In this document: positions 7,260-15,963 of the stretch, piece by piece | Position numbering within the stretch: the first letter of the stretch is position 1 | How the letters are laid out: every line of letters begins with the position of its first letter | Origin: an uncultured Bacilli bacterium | GTDB lineage: Bacteria; Bacillota_I; Bacilli_A; RF39; UBA660 | Length of the DNA: 48,963 nt | Direction: 5' to 3' | Assembly (NCBI GenBank): GCA_934101865.1 | Contig: CAKOSA010000007.1 | Location: 1 to 48,963 of the forward strand | Made by a program: the position numbers and the translations under genes | Notes under the pieces: model-generated | Told to the model about the DNA's origin: nothing | Seen by the model: only the letters and a program-made list of their open reading frames with translations | The model's database searches: none

Positions 7260-9119
7260 CTATTCCACAATAGACCAAATTATATTAGTCCGGTAAACAA
7301 CATTCGCCTTAATAGAATCCCTAATACAAAACAAAATACCCAAAGAGTCATCAAAACTAACATCCGTAACCGTCACACCACTACTAACACTCCCCGTATA
7401 AATAAGCGTCGGTGTCTCCGATAAAACACTAACATTACCATCATTATCCCTAAATATTAAAGCCTTCTCTAACGTATCACCAGAAGAAGAAGTAAGGTCA
7501 CTATCAATACTCGCATACAATTTCCAAGACGAGCCCCGAACCCTTGAATCCATAACCCGCACAACCAAATCACCATTTCTTGGACAAATAACCGGATTAG
7601 TACTAATAGGCACCATAGAAAACTCCAACAAGGACGTAGCACTCTCCAAAACAAGTTCACCACTAAATACAATTGTAACTTCTTTTGTAACATAAATAGC
7701 TCCATCCTTCTCCTTAACATTAAATAAAATATTTGTACCAATTGGCAAAGTTTCATCAAGAGTATAAGAAAACCTACCATCATCAGAGGCACTAACCACA
7801 CTATTAACACCATTATAAGAAATAAGAACACTACCATTAGGAGACATCAAACCCTCAATCTTTGTATCCTCATCCATAATAGCACCAATAACTAACGGTA
7901 ACACACCTACGGAAATAATTTTCTTACCACCAATTATAAAAGAAGAAATATCCGGCAAGTAACTATCCCCACTAAAATTATGTTCCACAACTTTTGTACT
8001 ACTATTAGAAAACGTCCCCTTTATATACGACGTAACATTATCAAGTTTATACCAAGCATAATTAGGTAAAGTAGAACTAGAAATGTTCTCCGTCAAATCA
8101 ATAACATTAACAAATAAATTAATCCTCGAAAAATAAAACACAAACGGAATACTACTACTCGCCCCAATTACACTAGCACCCTTATTATATAAAAGAACCT
8201 TATGAGGATTATTAAAATAAATACCCCCACTAGTATTTGGAAACAATATACAATAATTAGAACTACCAATATTATTATAATCACTAATTATCGATAAACT
8301 AGACCCACTATTCAAAGTAATACTCCCATAACTATACCAAGACGGATAACTACCATTAGCCCCATTTTGCCTAAAAGAAAGTGAAGCATTAATATCAATG
8401 ACCGTCGTTCCCGTTCCATAAGTACCAAATCCAAAACCATTATAAGAGCTAATATCAATACTGGCCCCCTTCATAACCGTAAAAGCCAAATTAGTAGGAC
8501 CATAAAAAAGTTCTCTATAAACACTAGTAAATTTAACATCAGCATTTTCAAGAACTGTAAAGGAAGGATTACTATTACGAAACCAAAAAGAAGAATTACT
8601 CTTAGAATTATGATTAATAACCGTCTTACCACCAAGCTCAATTCTATTACATTCCGCAACTTCATTGCCACTTACCAAACTAGTATCAATAATATTAATC
8701 GTACAATCAATAAATTTAGTAAGACCATAAGGATGAAATCCAATTTGACAACCCGTATAATTGACATTATTATATTCCAAAATAACATCCTTGTATGAAG
8801 AACTATCCGTAACAAAAATAACCCCATAATAATTATTACCCGTAACCACCACATCTCTAACAACAATATATTTCATAGTATTAGATACCGATATCGTATC
8901 TCCCGTCGCTAAACTCTTAACATCTTCTAATCTATATGTAACACCATTATAAGTACCACTAATCATAACATTACTCTTTTTAGAATTAATCCTTATTCCA
9001 CCACTCATATTAATATCCGCACCCATATAAATATCCAAATAACCATTATCACCTTCAAGAGCAGATTTAAGCTCAGCAAATGAAAAAACAACTACCGTTT
9101 TACTATCAATAACTTCCAC
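7260..9119 (-). CDS. Pectate-lyase-like adhesive beta-helix protein with C-terminal WxL-type domain
   Basis: A 619-residue protein. Residues 1 to about 350 match the pectate-lyase-like adhesive domain of Firmicutes surface proteins (FSFAELKSALEG, YNGVTYRLED, then NYYGVIFVTDSSSYKDV). This is a right-handed beta-helix with many short polar repeats. A middle Ig-like segment (about 420-500) follows. The last 110 residues resemble a WxL cell-wall-binding domain, with WKL near residue 531 and a closing WSI. WxL proteins bind peptidoglycan non-covalently. The start is a GTG behind a weak AGGTTGGTGAT, and a TAG stop lies four codons upstream. Hence no signal peptide can be encoded, although the domains are extracellular types. 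Confidence 0.8.
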   Translation of the reverse strand: MEVIDSKTVVVFSFAELKSALEGDNGYLDIYMGADINMSGGIRINSKKSNVMISGTYNGVTYRLEDVKSLATGDTISVSNTMKYIVVRDVVVTGNNYYGVIFVTDSSSYKDVILEYNNVNYTGCQIGFHPYGLTKFIDCTINIIDTSLVSGNEVAECNRIELGGKTVINHNSKSNSSFWFRNSNPSFTVLENADVKFTSVYRELFYGPTNLAFTVMKGASIDISSYNGFGFGTYGTGTTVIDINASLSFRQNGANGSYPSWYSYGSITLNSGSSLSIISDYNNIGSSNYCILFPNTSGGIYFNNPHKVLLYNKGASVIGASSSIPFVFYFSRINLFVNVIDLTENISSSTLPNYAWYKLDNVTSYIKGTFSNSSTKVVEHNFSGDSYLPDISSFIIGGKKIISVGVLPLVIGAIMDEDTKIEGLMSPNGSVLISYNGVNSVVSASDDGRFSYTLDETLPIGTNILFNVKEKDGAIYVTKEVTIVFSGELVLESATSLLEFSMVPISTNPVICPRNGDLVVRVMDSRVRGSSWKLYASIDSDLTSSSGDTLEKALIFRDNDGNVSVLSETPTLIYTGSVSSGVTVTDVSFDDSLGILFCIRDSIKANVVYRTNIIWSIVE

Positions 9120-9190
9120 TATATCACCAACCTATCACTATAATCATATTCAAAAAAAATAAAAAAAATGGTACCAAAAGCAAAAAAATG

Positions 9191-9199
9191 TGATATAAT
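9191..9199 (+). promoter_or_regulatory. Extended -10 promoter for the MATE fusion gene
   Basis: TGATATAAT with no good -35. A start near 9206 would give a leader of about 70 bases containing the hairpin at 9228-9255. Confidence 0.55.
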
Positions 9200-9227
9200 G
9201 TAAAAGTCGTGTTGTTAAAACTAACGT

Positions 9228-9255
9228 AAGTCCAGACAAATGGACTTCTTTTTTT
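9228..9255 (+). terminator. Terminator-like hairpin in the leader of the MATE fusion gene (possible attenuator)
   Basis: AAGTCCA pairs with TGGACTT around a 6-base loop, then C and seven T residues follow. The hairpin lies between the promoter and the ribosome site of the downstream gene, so it would stop the transcript before the gene unless overridden. The preceding GTTGTTAAAACTAAC might form an alternative pairing. No known riboswitch class was recognised. Confidence 0.6.
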
Positions 9256-9278
9256 ATGAGAAAGGAATGATTAAAACT

Positions 9279-11270
9279 ATGAAAAAACAATTAGACTTAG
9301 AAAATGAAAAAATAAACAAATTACTACTAAAATTTTCATTACCCTGCGTAATATCAATGCTCATAGCATCACTTTACAATATTGTCGACCAAATATACAT
9401 TGGCCATATAAGTGGATTTGATAATATTGCCGGACAAAACATAAGCATACTATGTAACGGTGCCACCAATGTCGTATACCCATTTACACTAATAGCATTA
9501 GCTATATGTCTCTTAATAGGAGACGGAACGGCATCACTATTTAGTCTCTTTTGTGGTAAAAAAGACAAGGATATGGCCGACAAAACAATAACAAATGGAA
9601 TTATAATGCAAGTAATAGCCCTCATTGTCATAACAATTTTAGGACTAATATTCAAAGATAATATCCTATCCATATTCGGAGCAACCACTGCCAATTACAA
9701 ATATGCCGAAACCTATTACAACATAATACTATTAGGTATACCGGCCTATATGTTTGGTCAAGGACTAAATTCTGTCATAAGAGCCGACGGTAGTCCCAAA
9801 TTCGCTATGTTTGCCGTAACAATTGGTGCCATTGCCAATATAATATTAGACCCCATTTTTATATTTACACTAGATATGAAAATAGCCGGAGCCGGAATTG
9901 CCACCATTATCGGTGAATATTTAACCCTAATAATAACCCTATATTATCTAATAAAAAAAGATAAATTCAAAATAAGCAAAAAAGACTGTCAATTAGATAA
10001 AAATATAACCAAAAAAATAAGTTCACTAGGAATATCATCTTTAATAACACAACTATCAATAGTAATAATAATTGCCGTTTCCAACAATCTAATAAACGCC
10101 ATAAATGACCCAGTATACGGAACCGACATCCCCCTTGCTGTCATCGGTATCACAATGAAAGTATTCGGAATAGTAATCGGAATATGTATCGGAATCGCTC
10201 TCGGCGGCCAACCAATTATCGGATACAATTACGGAGCCGGCAAAAAAGAAAGAGTAATAGAAACTTACCAAAAAATACTAATTTTGTGCTTCACAATCGG
10301 CCTAATTGCCACCATCATATTTCAGTTTGCACCAAATTTAATAATAAATATTTTTGGAACCAATAATAGTGCACTTTATAAAAGTTACGCTATTGCGTGC
10401 TTTAAAATATATATGGCTACAATACTAATAACTTGTCTCGTAAAAGCAACTACAATCTTTTTACAGTCAATTGGGCAATCCAAGAAAGCAATGATAATAT
10501 CAGTTTTAAGAGACGTAATATTATTTGTACCCGCTATATTATTAATAGGATTAATTACCAAAAATGTCAAAACAATGCTCTATGCACCAATTGTTGTAGA
10601 CATAATTACATTAACTATAAGTGTAATTATAATGAAAAAAGTTTTAAGCAATTTAAACGAAACACAAACCAAAGTAGAAATTGAAGAAGAAAACAAGAAA
10701 ACCAATAATAAAACCAAAATAGTAATAACAATAGCTCGTGAATACGGGTCAGGAGGAAGATATGTAGGAAAATTAGTTGCCGAGGCACTTAACATAAATT
10801 TTTATGACAAAGAATTAATAACCCTTACCAGTAAAGAAAGCTATTTCAGTAAAGACTACATAACAAAAAATGAAGAAAAAATAAACGGCATAGCCTACCA
10901 AAACGATGACAATCTATTTCTAGCTCAATCCAAGGTTATTAAAGAAAAAGCCAACCAAGAATCCTGTGTAATAGTAGGAAGACTTGCAAACTTTATCTTA
11001 AAAGAAAAGAAAAACACAATAAATATTTTTCTATATAGTAGTCAGCAAGATAAAATCAATCGTGCTGTAAAATACTATAATATACCTAAGGAAAAGGCCG
11101 AGGCAGAAATAAAGAAAATAAACACCAATCGTTCCAAATACTGTAAATACTACACAAATGAAGAATGGAATGATGCTAAAAATTATGATATAGCCCTTAA
11201 TGTCGATAGTATTGGACTAGAACAAACAGCAAATATTATTATTAATCTTGCTAAATCAAAAATGAATTAA
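9279..11270 (+). CDS. MATE-family transporter fused to a cytidylate-kinase-like domain
   Basis: A 663-residue fusion. Residues 1 to about 450 are a 12-helix MATE (MOP superfamily) multidrug/Na+ antiporter: PCVISMLIASLYNIVDQIYIGH, with the repeat-two GIALGGQPIIGYNYGAG motif. A charged linker follows. The last 185 residues are a P-loop kinase of the cytidylate-kinase-like family (ITIAREYGSGGRYVGK, then NFYDKELI and VIVGRLANFIL). The N-terminal half should export cations or drugs. The substrate of the kinase domain is unknown, and its loop is REYGSGG rather than GxxGxGKS. Three in-frame ATGs occur; the one at 9279 aligns best with MATE N-termini, with AAAGGA 12 bases upstream. A terminator-like leader hairpin may control it. 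Confidence 0.88.
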   Translation: MKKQLDLENEKINKLLLKFSLPCVISMLIASLYNIVDQIYIGHISGFDNIAGQNISILCNGATNVVYPFTLIALAICLLIGDGTASLFSLFCGKKDKDMADKTITNGIIMQVIALIVITILGLIFKDNILSIFGATTANYKYAETYYNIILLGIPAYMFGQGLNSVIRADGSPKFAMFAVTIGAIANIILDPIFIFTLDMKIAGAGIATIIGEYLTLIITLYYLIKKDKFKISKKDCQLDKNITKKISSLGISSLITQLSIVIIIAVSNNLINAINDPVYGTDIPLAVIGITMKVFGIVIGICIGIALGGQPIIGYNYGAGKKERVIETYQKILILCFTIGLIATIIFQFAPNLIINIFGTNNSALYKSYAIACFKIYMATILITCLVKATTIFLQSIGQSKKAMIISVLRDVILFVPAILLIGLITKNVKTMLYAPIVVDIITLTISVIIMKKVLSNLNETQTKVEIEEENKKTNNKTKIVITIAREYGSGGRYVGKLVAEALNINFYDKELITLTSKESYFSKDYITKNEEKINGIAYQNDDNLFLAQSKVIKEKANQESCVIVGRLANFILKEKKNTINIFLYSSQQDKINRAVKYYNIPKEKAEAEIKKINTNRSKYCKYYTNEEWNDAKNYDIALNVDSIGLEQTANIIINLAKSKMN

Positions 11271-11277
11271 TAAATGA

Positions 11278-11308
11278 AGAAAATGAAATGAAACCATTTT
11301 CTTTTTTT
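11278..11308 (+). terminator. Terminator of the MATE fusion gene
   Basis: An 8-bp stem AGAAAATG/CATTTTCT is followed by a run of seven T residues. Confidence 0.75.
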
Positions 11309-11356
11309 GTACTTCATTTTTAAAAATAATAAACATATAGATTATTAGGGGGGAAT

Positions 11357-12193
11357 ATGAAAACATTTTTTAAATTAACTGGCCTACTAGTACTTTTCTT
11401 TTTTAGTTTTTTTTATACAGAAAAAGTAATAAACGTAATAACCGAACAAGATGAAATAATGATAAAAATTAAAGAAAACGAAGAAAAAAATAACATCCCA
11501 AGCACAAATGCTATAATAAACGAAAACACTATAACACCGGGACTTTCCGGAAAAGAAATAAATATAGATAAAAGTTATAAAGAAATGAAAAAATTAGGAA
11601 CATATAATGAGAATATGTTAGTTTACACCAAAGTCCTACCAGAAGTAAGTATTAACAACAACAAAAATAAATATATTAGAAATGGTAATAAAAACTTCAA
11701 TGAAGTAAGCCTAATATTTAAAATAAATAAAAATACAGATTTGCAAAAACTGTTAACACTACTTGACAAAAATAATACCAAAGCCAACCTATTCATATCA
11801 TACGAATATTTAGAAAAACACATAAATGAAATAGAAAAAAAGAAAAATATTGAGTACTATAACTATGGAAAAAACGGAATTTACAATGACGAGATAATAT
11901 TAGTAGCAAATAATATAATAAGCAGAAAAAGTAATCCCGCTAGTATTTGCCTTACCGAAACAAATACCAATAATACATTAAAAAAATGTTCCGAAAACGA
12001 ACAATTTACAATATACCCAGAAATAATAAATGGAACCCTAAATTCCATAAAATCAAAAATAAGTAACGGAAGCATTATAAGTTTTGAAGTCACTAGTACC
12101 ACATTAAACGAATTACCACTTATTATCAATTATATAAATAGTAAAGGATACACAATAAGCTTATTAAGTGAATTAATAAATGAAGAAAAATAA
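11357..12193 (+). CDS. Membrane-anchored protein with degenerate polysaccharide-deacetylase (NodB-like) fold
   Basis: A 278-residue protein. Residues about 5-22 are an uncleaved-looking signal anchor (LTGLLVLFFFSFFY). A Thr/Asn-rich linker follows, then a domain from about 115 resembling a polysaccharide deacetylase: VSLIFKINKN, FISYEYLEKH, and a final GYTISLLSELI strand-helix. The catalytic TFDDG and HxxxH motifs of active NodB enzymes are missing: motif one reads LIFKIN. Any role is therefore likely in binding or sensing at the cell surface rather than deacetylation. The start is set by AGGGGGG seven bases upstream. The call rests on fold-level resemblance. Confidence 0.6.
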   Translation: MKTFFKLTGLLVLFFFSFFYTEKVINVITEQDEIMIKIKENEEKNNIPSTNAIINENTITPGLSGKEINIDKSYKEMKKLGTYNENMLVYTKVLPEVSINNNKNKYIRNGNKNFNEVSLIFKINKNTDLQKLLTLLDKNNTKANLFISYEYLEKHINEIEKKKNIEYYNYGKNGIYNDEIILVANNIISRKSNPASICLTETNTNNTLKKCSENEQFTIYPEIINGTLNSIKSKISNGSIISFEVTSTTLNELPLIINYINSKGYTISLLSELINEEK

Positions 12194-12261
12194 TTATAAT
12201 TCCAATTTTCGACATAAATTGCAAATTTAATAACCTATAATAAACGTGAAGGGAGAATAAG

Positions 12262-13218
12262 ATGAAAAAAAAAGCCTATTTAGGAATTGATATAGGTTCC
12301 ATATCCACTAAGGGAATAATAATAAATGAAAACAATAAAATTATAGCCAAAAAATATCTATATACAGAAGGAAATCCCATTGAAGCCGTCAAAAAATTAA
12401 TAAAAGAATTAAAACAAGAACTAAACGAAGACGATTATAAAGTAGTTTCCGTTGGAACCACAGGATCAGCACGCAAATTAATAGGTGTTATGCTTGGAGC
12501 AAGTATAATAAAAAACGAAATAACTGCTCACGCCATCGGAACAATGTCTATAATTCCCGATGTTCATACCATTTTTGAAATAGGAGGTCAAGACTCTAAA
12601 ATAATCATAATAGATAACAATGTCGTTGTCGATTATGCTATGAATACACTATGTGCAGCTGGAACCGGAGCCTTTCTATCAAGTCAAGCCAAACGGTTAG
12701 GCGTCGACGTAAAAGACTTTGGAAACATTGCCCTAACAAGCCAAAATCCTACCCGAGTTGCCGCTCGTTGCACCGTTTTTGCTGAAACAGATCTCGTCCA
12801 CAAAGCCCAAATGGGATATAAAAAAGAAGACATAATAGCAGGCCTATGCAAAGCAGTCGTAAACAATTACCTAAATAATGTCGGTAAAGGTAAACAAATT
12901 AGAGAGCCAATAGTCTTTCAAGGAGGCGTAAGCAAAAACAGGGGCGTAGTCAAATTCTTTGAAGAAGCAACCGGTAAAAAAATAATAGTAGACGAAAACT
13001 CCCATTTAATGGGAGCGTTAGGTATTGCTATACTTGCCAAAAAAAGCAAAAAAGAAAAAATATTTTCATTCAACCTAGAAAACACCAAGTTTGAAACAAA
13101 AGGACTAAACTGCCACAAATGCCCCAACAACTGTGAAATAATGTGTGTTTATAAAAATGAAAATATTATCGATTCTTGGGGCAACAGGTGCGAAAGAGGA
13201 AGCATCAAAGTAAATTAA
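12262..13218 (+). CDS. Acyl-CoA dehydratase activase (HgdC/BadF/YjiL family)
   Basis: A 318-residue ASKHA-fold ATPase. The phosphate-1 motif GIDIGSISTKG is at residues 8-18, a second motif IFEIGGQDSK at 104-113, and GGVSKNRGVV lies near the end. Cys131 (NTLCAAGTG) and Cys170 (AARCTVFAE) match the two cysteines with which a homodimer holds one [4Fe-4S] cluster. Such proteins use ATP hydrolysis to inject an electron into 2-hydroxyacyl-CoA dehydratases or related reductases. Beyond the usual core there is a C-terminal CxxCxxxCxxxC tail (about 282-313) that may bind another metal. No dehydratase subunit genes lie nearby. Ribosome site GAAGGGAG. The stop directly abuts the convergent next gene. 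Confidence 0.88.
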   Translation: MKKKAYLGIDIGSISTKGIIINENNKIIAKKYLYTEGNPIEAVKKLIKELKQELNEDDYKVVSVGTTGSARKLIGVMLGASIIKNEITAHAIGTMSIIPDVHTIFEIGGQDSKIIIIDNNVVVDYAMNTLCAAGTGAFLSSQAKRLGVDVKDFGNIALTSQNPTRVAARCTVFAETDLVHKAQMGYKKEDIIAGLCKAVVNNYLNNVGKGKQIREPIVFQGGVSKNRGVVKFFEEATGKKIIVDENSHLMGALGIAILAKKSKKEKIFSFNLENTKFETKGLNCHKCPNNCEIMCVYKNENIIDSWGNRCERGSIKVN

Positions 13219-14463
13219 CTATTTCTTATTAAATCCCAAACTACTAATCAAAGAATTAACACCCGCATATATAGTATATAAATACTTATTTACAATAATA
13301 TCATAACTACTAGTATATTCATATATTCTATTACCAAGACCAGACTTATGTAAATATAACCCAAAATATTTACTCTTTTCGTCGTTCAAAGACTCGTGCA
13401 ACTCCCCAAAATTAAATTTTTTATACCCCTTATGCAAATACTTCTTAACAACCTCCCACTTCAAAGTAGATAAAGAATATATATCTTTAAGTTCACTAGA
13501 AAAACCATCCGCCAAAAACCAAACCTCCCTATCATTCCTAATAATAAGACAAGTACTAAGAATAAGTCCATCCGGATACCTTTTATAAATATCCGTAGCC
13601 TTCACAATTTCATTCTTGTAACGAGCAATCCTCTGATCTGACTTCATTTTCTTAGAAAGAACCCTCTTACTACCACCATTACTAAGCATAATATTAAGCC
13701 TATCATTAACTTCCCTTTCCCTTTTTTCCAAATAAATATAATTATTCAAATAATTCTTAGTATCAATCTTTGCAAAATAAATCTCGGCCTTATTAACAAT
13801 ATTATTAAAAGAACTACACAAATCCCTATAATACCCAATATCCTTATCCGTCCTATCCCTTATAAGATCAAAAAACACATTAAAATCCTTTTTTGTCCCC
13901 TCTATAACCTTAATTCCCATAAGCGATGCCCTATTAATCTTCCTCCTCGTACTAGAACTAAACGAAGCAAATACCCTCTTCGGATCTCTACTATTAACCT
14001 CCAAATAACTGTCATATTTACTAAACAAATTTTGAAAAATCGTAAAATTAGCCCCTACAGATTTCAAATTTTCGTATAAATTAACATTACTAGCAATTAA
14101 CTTAACATCCCTATCATATATTTTATAAGGAAATACAGGAGTAACCCTAATATAAATATAATTCTTCTCTTTCAAATAAATCATCAAATACTTCATAAAA
14201 TCCGAAAGCAAACCATAATTAGATAAATCAATCAAAAATCCACCAGGAACATAACCAATTTTAGACTTATTTTTCAAATTCTCATATATAATCAAAACAG
14301 CCGCTATAACATTATTATCATCATCCAAAAGCCCCAAATACTTCCCCTTATATTTACCCTTACTAGTAAATTTATCAAAATTAACTGTTTGCAAATAATT
14401 ACGCTTACTATGTATGTTAGAATAATTTTTAAACTGCATTTCACTAAGTTCTATAATACCCAT
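13219..14463 (-). CDS. FemAB-family peptidoglycan interpeptide-bridge aminoacyltransferase
   Basis: A 414-residue protein of the FemA/FemX family, which adds amino acids from aminoacyl-tRNA to the lipid II stem peptide. It shows the two GNAT-like halves. The first contains YLGLLDDDNNVIAAVLI and IRVTPVFPY. The second contains FLADGFSSEL and the terminal FGELHESLNDEKSKYFGLYLHKSG block typical of Fem proteins. A charged helical insertion between them (about 240-290) matches the tRNA-synthetase-like coiled-coil arm. Which amino acid it adds cannot be told. RBS AAAGGTGG; promoter TGTTATAAT 28 bases upstream. Only one fem gene is seen, so the bridge may be short or other copies lie elsewhere. Confidence 0.88.
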   Translation of the reverse strand: MGIIELSEMQFKNYSNIHSKRNYLQTVNFDKFTSKGKYKGKYLGLLDDDNNVIAAVLIIYENLKNKSKIGYVPGGFLIDLSNYGLLSDFMKYLMIYLKEKNYIYIRVTPVFPYKIYDRDVKLIASNVNLYENLKSVGANFTIFQNLFSKYDSYLEVNSRDPKRVFASFSSSTRRKINRASLMGIKVIEGTKKDFNVFFDLIRDRTDKDIGYYRDLCSSFNNIVNKAEIYFAKIDTKNYLNNYIYLEKREREVNDRLNIMLSNGGSKRVLSKKMKSDQRIARYKNEIVKATDIYKRYPDGLILSTCLIIRNDREVWFLADGFSSELKDIYSLSTLKWEVVKKYLHKGYKKFNFGELHESLNDEKSKYFGLYLHKSGLGNRIYEYTSSYDIIVNKYLYTIYAGVNSLISSLGFNKK

Positions 14464-14490
14464 ACAACGGCCACCTTTCCTATATTATAT

Positions 14491-14499
14491 ATTATAACA
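14491..14499 (-). promoter_or_regulatory. Extended -10 promoter for the FemAB gene
   Basis: TGTTATAAT on the minus strand, upstream of the AAAGGTGG ribosome site. Confidence 0.5.
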
Positions 14500-14533
14500 C
14501 AAATAATACTCAATTTATTGAAAAAAAAGAAAA

Positions 14534-15250
14534 CTACTTTATAATACTATATAAAGTTGCAATTTCCTTATTAGAAAGCCTTCTATATTCACCAACTTTA
14601 AGACCCACTAAATCAAGAAACGCATACCTTTCCCTTTTAAGCTTAATAACATCATAACCAACCGCCTTAAACATCTTTTTAACCTGATGATTTCTACCCT
14701 CGTGAATAGTAACCTCTAATATAGAAGTATTAAGTTTCTTATTAACACTTCTAAGTTTAACCCTACACTTAGCCGATTTTCTACCATCAATAACAACACC
14801 ATTTCTAAGTTTCATAATATCCTTACCAGAAATAATTCCCCTAATTTTAACAATATACATCTTGTCAATACCACTAGCAGGATGCATAAGCTTATTAGCA
14901 AGCATCCCATCATTAGTCAAAAGAAGAAGTCCTGTTGTATCATAATCAAGTCTCCCCACAGGAAATATTCTTTGGTTACAATCAACAATATCCACAACCG
15001 TCTTTCTACCATACTCATCACTAGTAGAAGTAATAACACCCCTTGGTTTATTCAAAATAAAATACTCATAATTCTTTGAAGTATCCAAACAAGTACCATC
15101 AACAACAATAGAATCCCCCTTCTTAACCATATATCCCATTACCGATATCATTTCTCCATTAACAAAAACCTTCCCCTCTTTAATAAGTTCCTCAGCCTTT
15201 CGCCTTGAACAATAACCACTATTTGCAATAACCTTTTGAATTCTCTCCAT
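14534..15250 (-). CDS. rluB: 23S rRNA pseudouridine synthase, RsuA/RluB type
   Basis: A 238-residue pseudouridine synthase. The N-terminal S4 RNA-binding domain is at about residues 1-60 (RIQKVIANSGYCSRRKAEELI). The catalytic domain contains the key GRLDYDTTGLLLLTNDG motif with the nucleophilic Asp. The end has the EGRNHQVKKMF block. RluB modifies the large rRNA peptidyl transferase region, and RluE/RsuA relatives are close, so the exact target is inferred. An upstream ATG at 15274 is in frame, but GAGGG lies seven bases before the ATG at 15250, which is chosen. It has a well-formed promoter of its own. Confidence 0.92.
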   Translation of the reverse strand: MERIQKVIANSGYCSRRKAEELIKEGKVFVNGEMISVMGYMVKKGDSIVVDGTCLDTSKNYEYFILNKPRGVITSTSDEYGRKTVVDIVDCNQRIFPVGRLDYDTTGLLLLTNDGMLANKLMHPASGIDKMYIVKIRGIISGKDIMKLRNGVVIDGRKSAKCRVKLRSVNKKLNTSILEVTIHEGRNHQVKKMFKAVGYDVIKLKRERYAFLDLVGLKVGEYRRLSNKEIATLYSIIK

Positions 15251-15275
15251 AATATCCCTCACATTTCCACCCATT

Positions 15276-15304
15276 ATTGTATCATAAAACCGAAACTATG
15301 TAAA
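15276..15304 (-). promoter_or_regulatory. Promoter of rluB
   Basis: On the minus strand TTTACA (15299-15304) is 17 bp from TACAAT (15276-15281), with the extended TGA just before the -10. The alternative upstream ATG at 15274 would leave no leader, supporting the internal start. Confidence 0.65.
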
Positions 15305-15352
15305 CAATTTTACACTACCAAAGCAAATTATAACAATTTAGTAAAAATAACT

Positions 15353-15381
15353 TTTACAAAAAAGCCTATAAATGATATAAT
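15353..15381 (+). promoter_or_regulatory. Promoter of the lemA-CPBP-phosphoesterase operon
   Basis: TTTACA (15353-15358), a 17-bp spacer ending in TGA, and TATAAT (15376-15381). AAGGAAGTGA lies 10 bases further on as ribosome site. Confidence 0.75.
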
Positions 15382-15404
15382 TATATACATAAGGAAGTGA
15401 AATA

Positions 15405-15953
15405 ATGAATAGCACAGGAATAATTATAATACTAATTGTCATAATAATATGTATACTAGTAACCCTTTACATAAATATGTATAATAAATTAACATTTAGT
15501 AACATAAAAATAAACGAAACAGAAGCACAAATAGATAGCAAATTAAGAAAAAAATACGATTTAATAAACAAAAGCATCGCTATAATAAAAAACAATATAG
15601 AAGAAGAAAATAAAGTTTTCGAAGAAATAATAAAACTAAGATCGAGAAAAATCAGTAACTTTGACCTAGATCGCAAACTAGCCGAAGCAACCACAGAATT
15701 TTTTACCATAAAAGAAAAAAATAAAGATTTGCAAAATAACGAAGAAATCAAAAAAATCGGAACCGAACTAGAAGAAATAGATACCGAATTAGAAAATCTT
15801 CGCAAATACTATAACGAAAACATAACCATATATAATAAACTAATCCAAACATTCCCAACCAATATTGTCGCAACTATCAGTAAATATAAGGAAAGACTAT
15901 TCTACGATCGCAAAGATATGAGTGATGACGATTACAACGATTTCAAACTATAA
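15405..15953 (+). CDS. lemA: LemA family membrane protein
   Basis: The 182-residue protein has an N-terminal transmembrane helix (about residues 4-24) with a very short outside end. A long helical domain follows, carrying the family pattern: MYNKL, then EAQIDSKLRKKYDLINKS, IIKLRSRK, and late RKYYNENITIYNKLIQTFP. LemA proteins form a four-helix bundle on the membrane, and their molecular role is not settled. It is the first gene of an apparent operon: the CPBP protease starts 11 bases after its stop. LemA genes commonly neighbour membrane proteases, so a role in membrane-protein quality control is possible. Confidence 0.9.
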   Translation: MNSTGIIIILIVIIICILVTLYINMYNKLTFSNIKINETEAQIDSKLRKKYDLINKSIAIIKNNIEEENKVFEEIIKLRSRKISNFDLDRKLAEATTEFFTIKEKNKDLQNNEEIKKIGTELEEIDTELENLRKYYNENITIYNKLIQTFPTNIVATISKYKERLFYDRKDMSDDDYNDFKL

Positions 15954-15963
15954 GGAGGTACAA

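Noticed and set aside
7469..8866. Several shadow open frames across the adhesin-like gene
   Set aside because: They run in other frames of a low-complexity beta-helix gene, have no ribosome sites and show hydrophobic or Ile/Asn-rich artefact composition.
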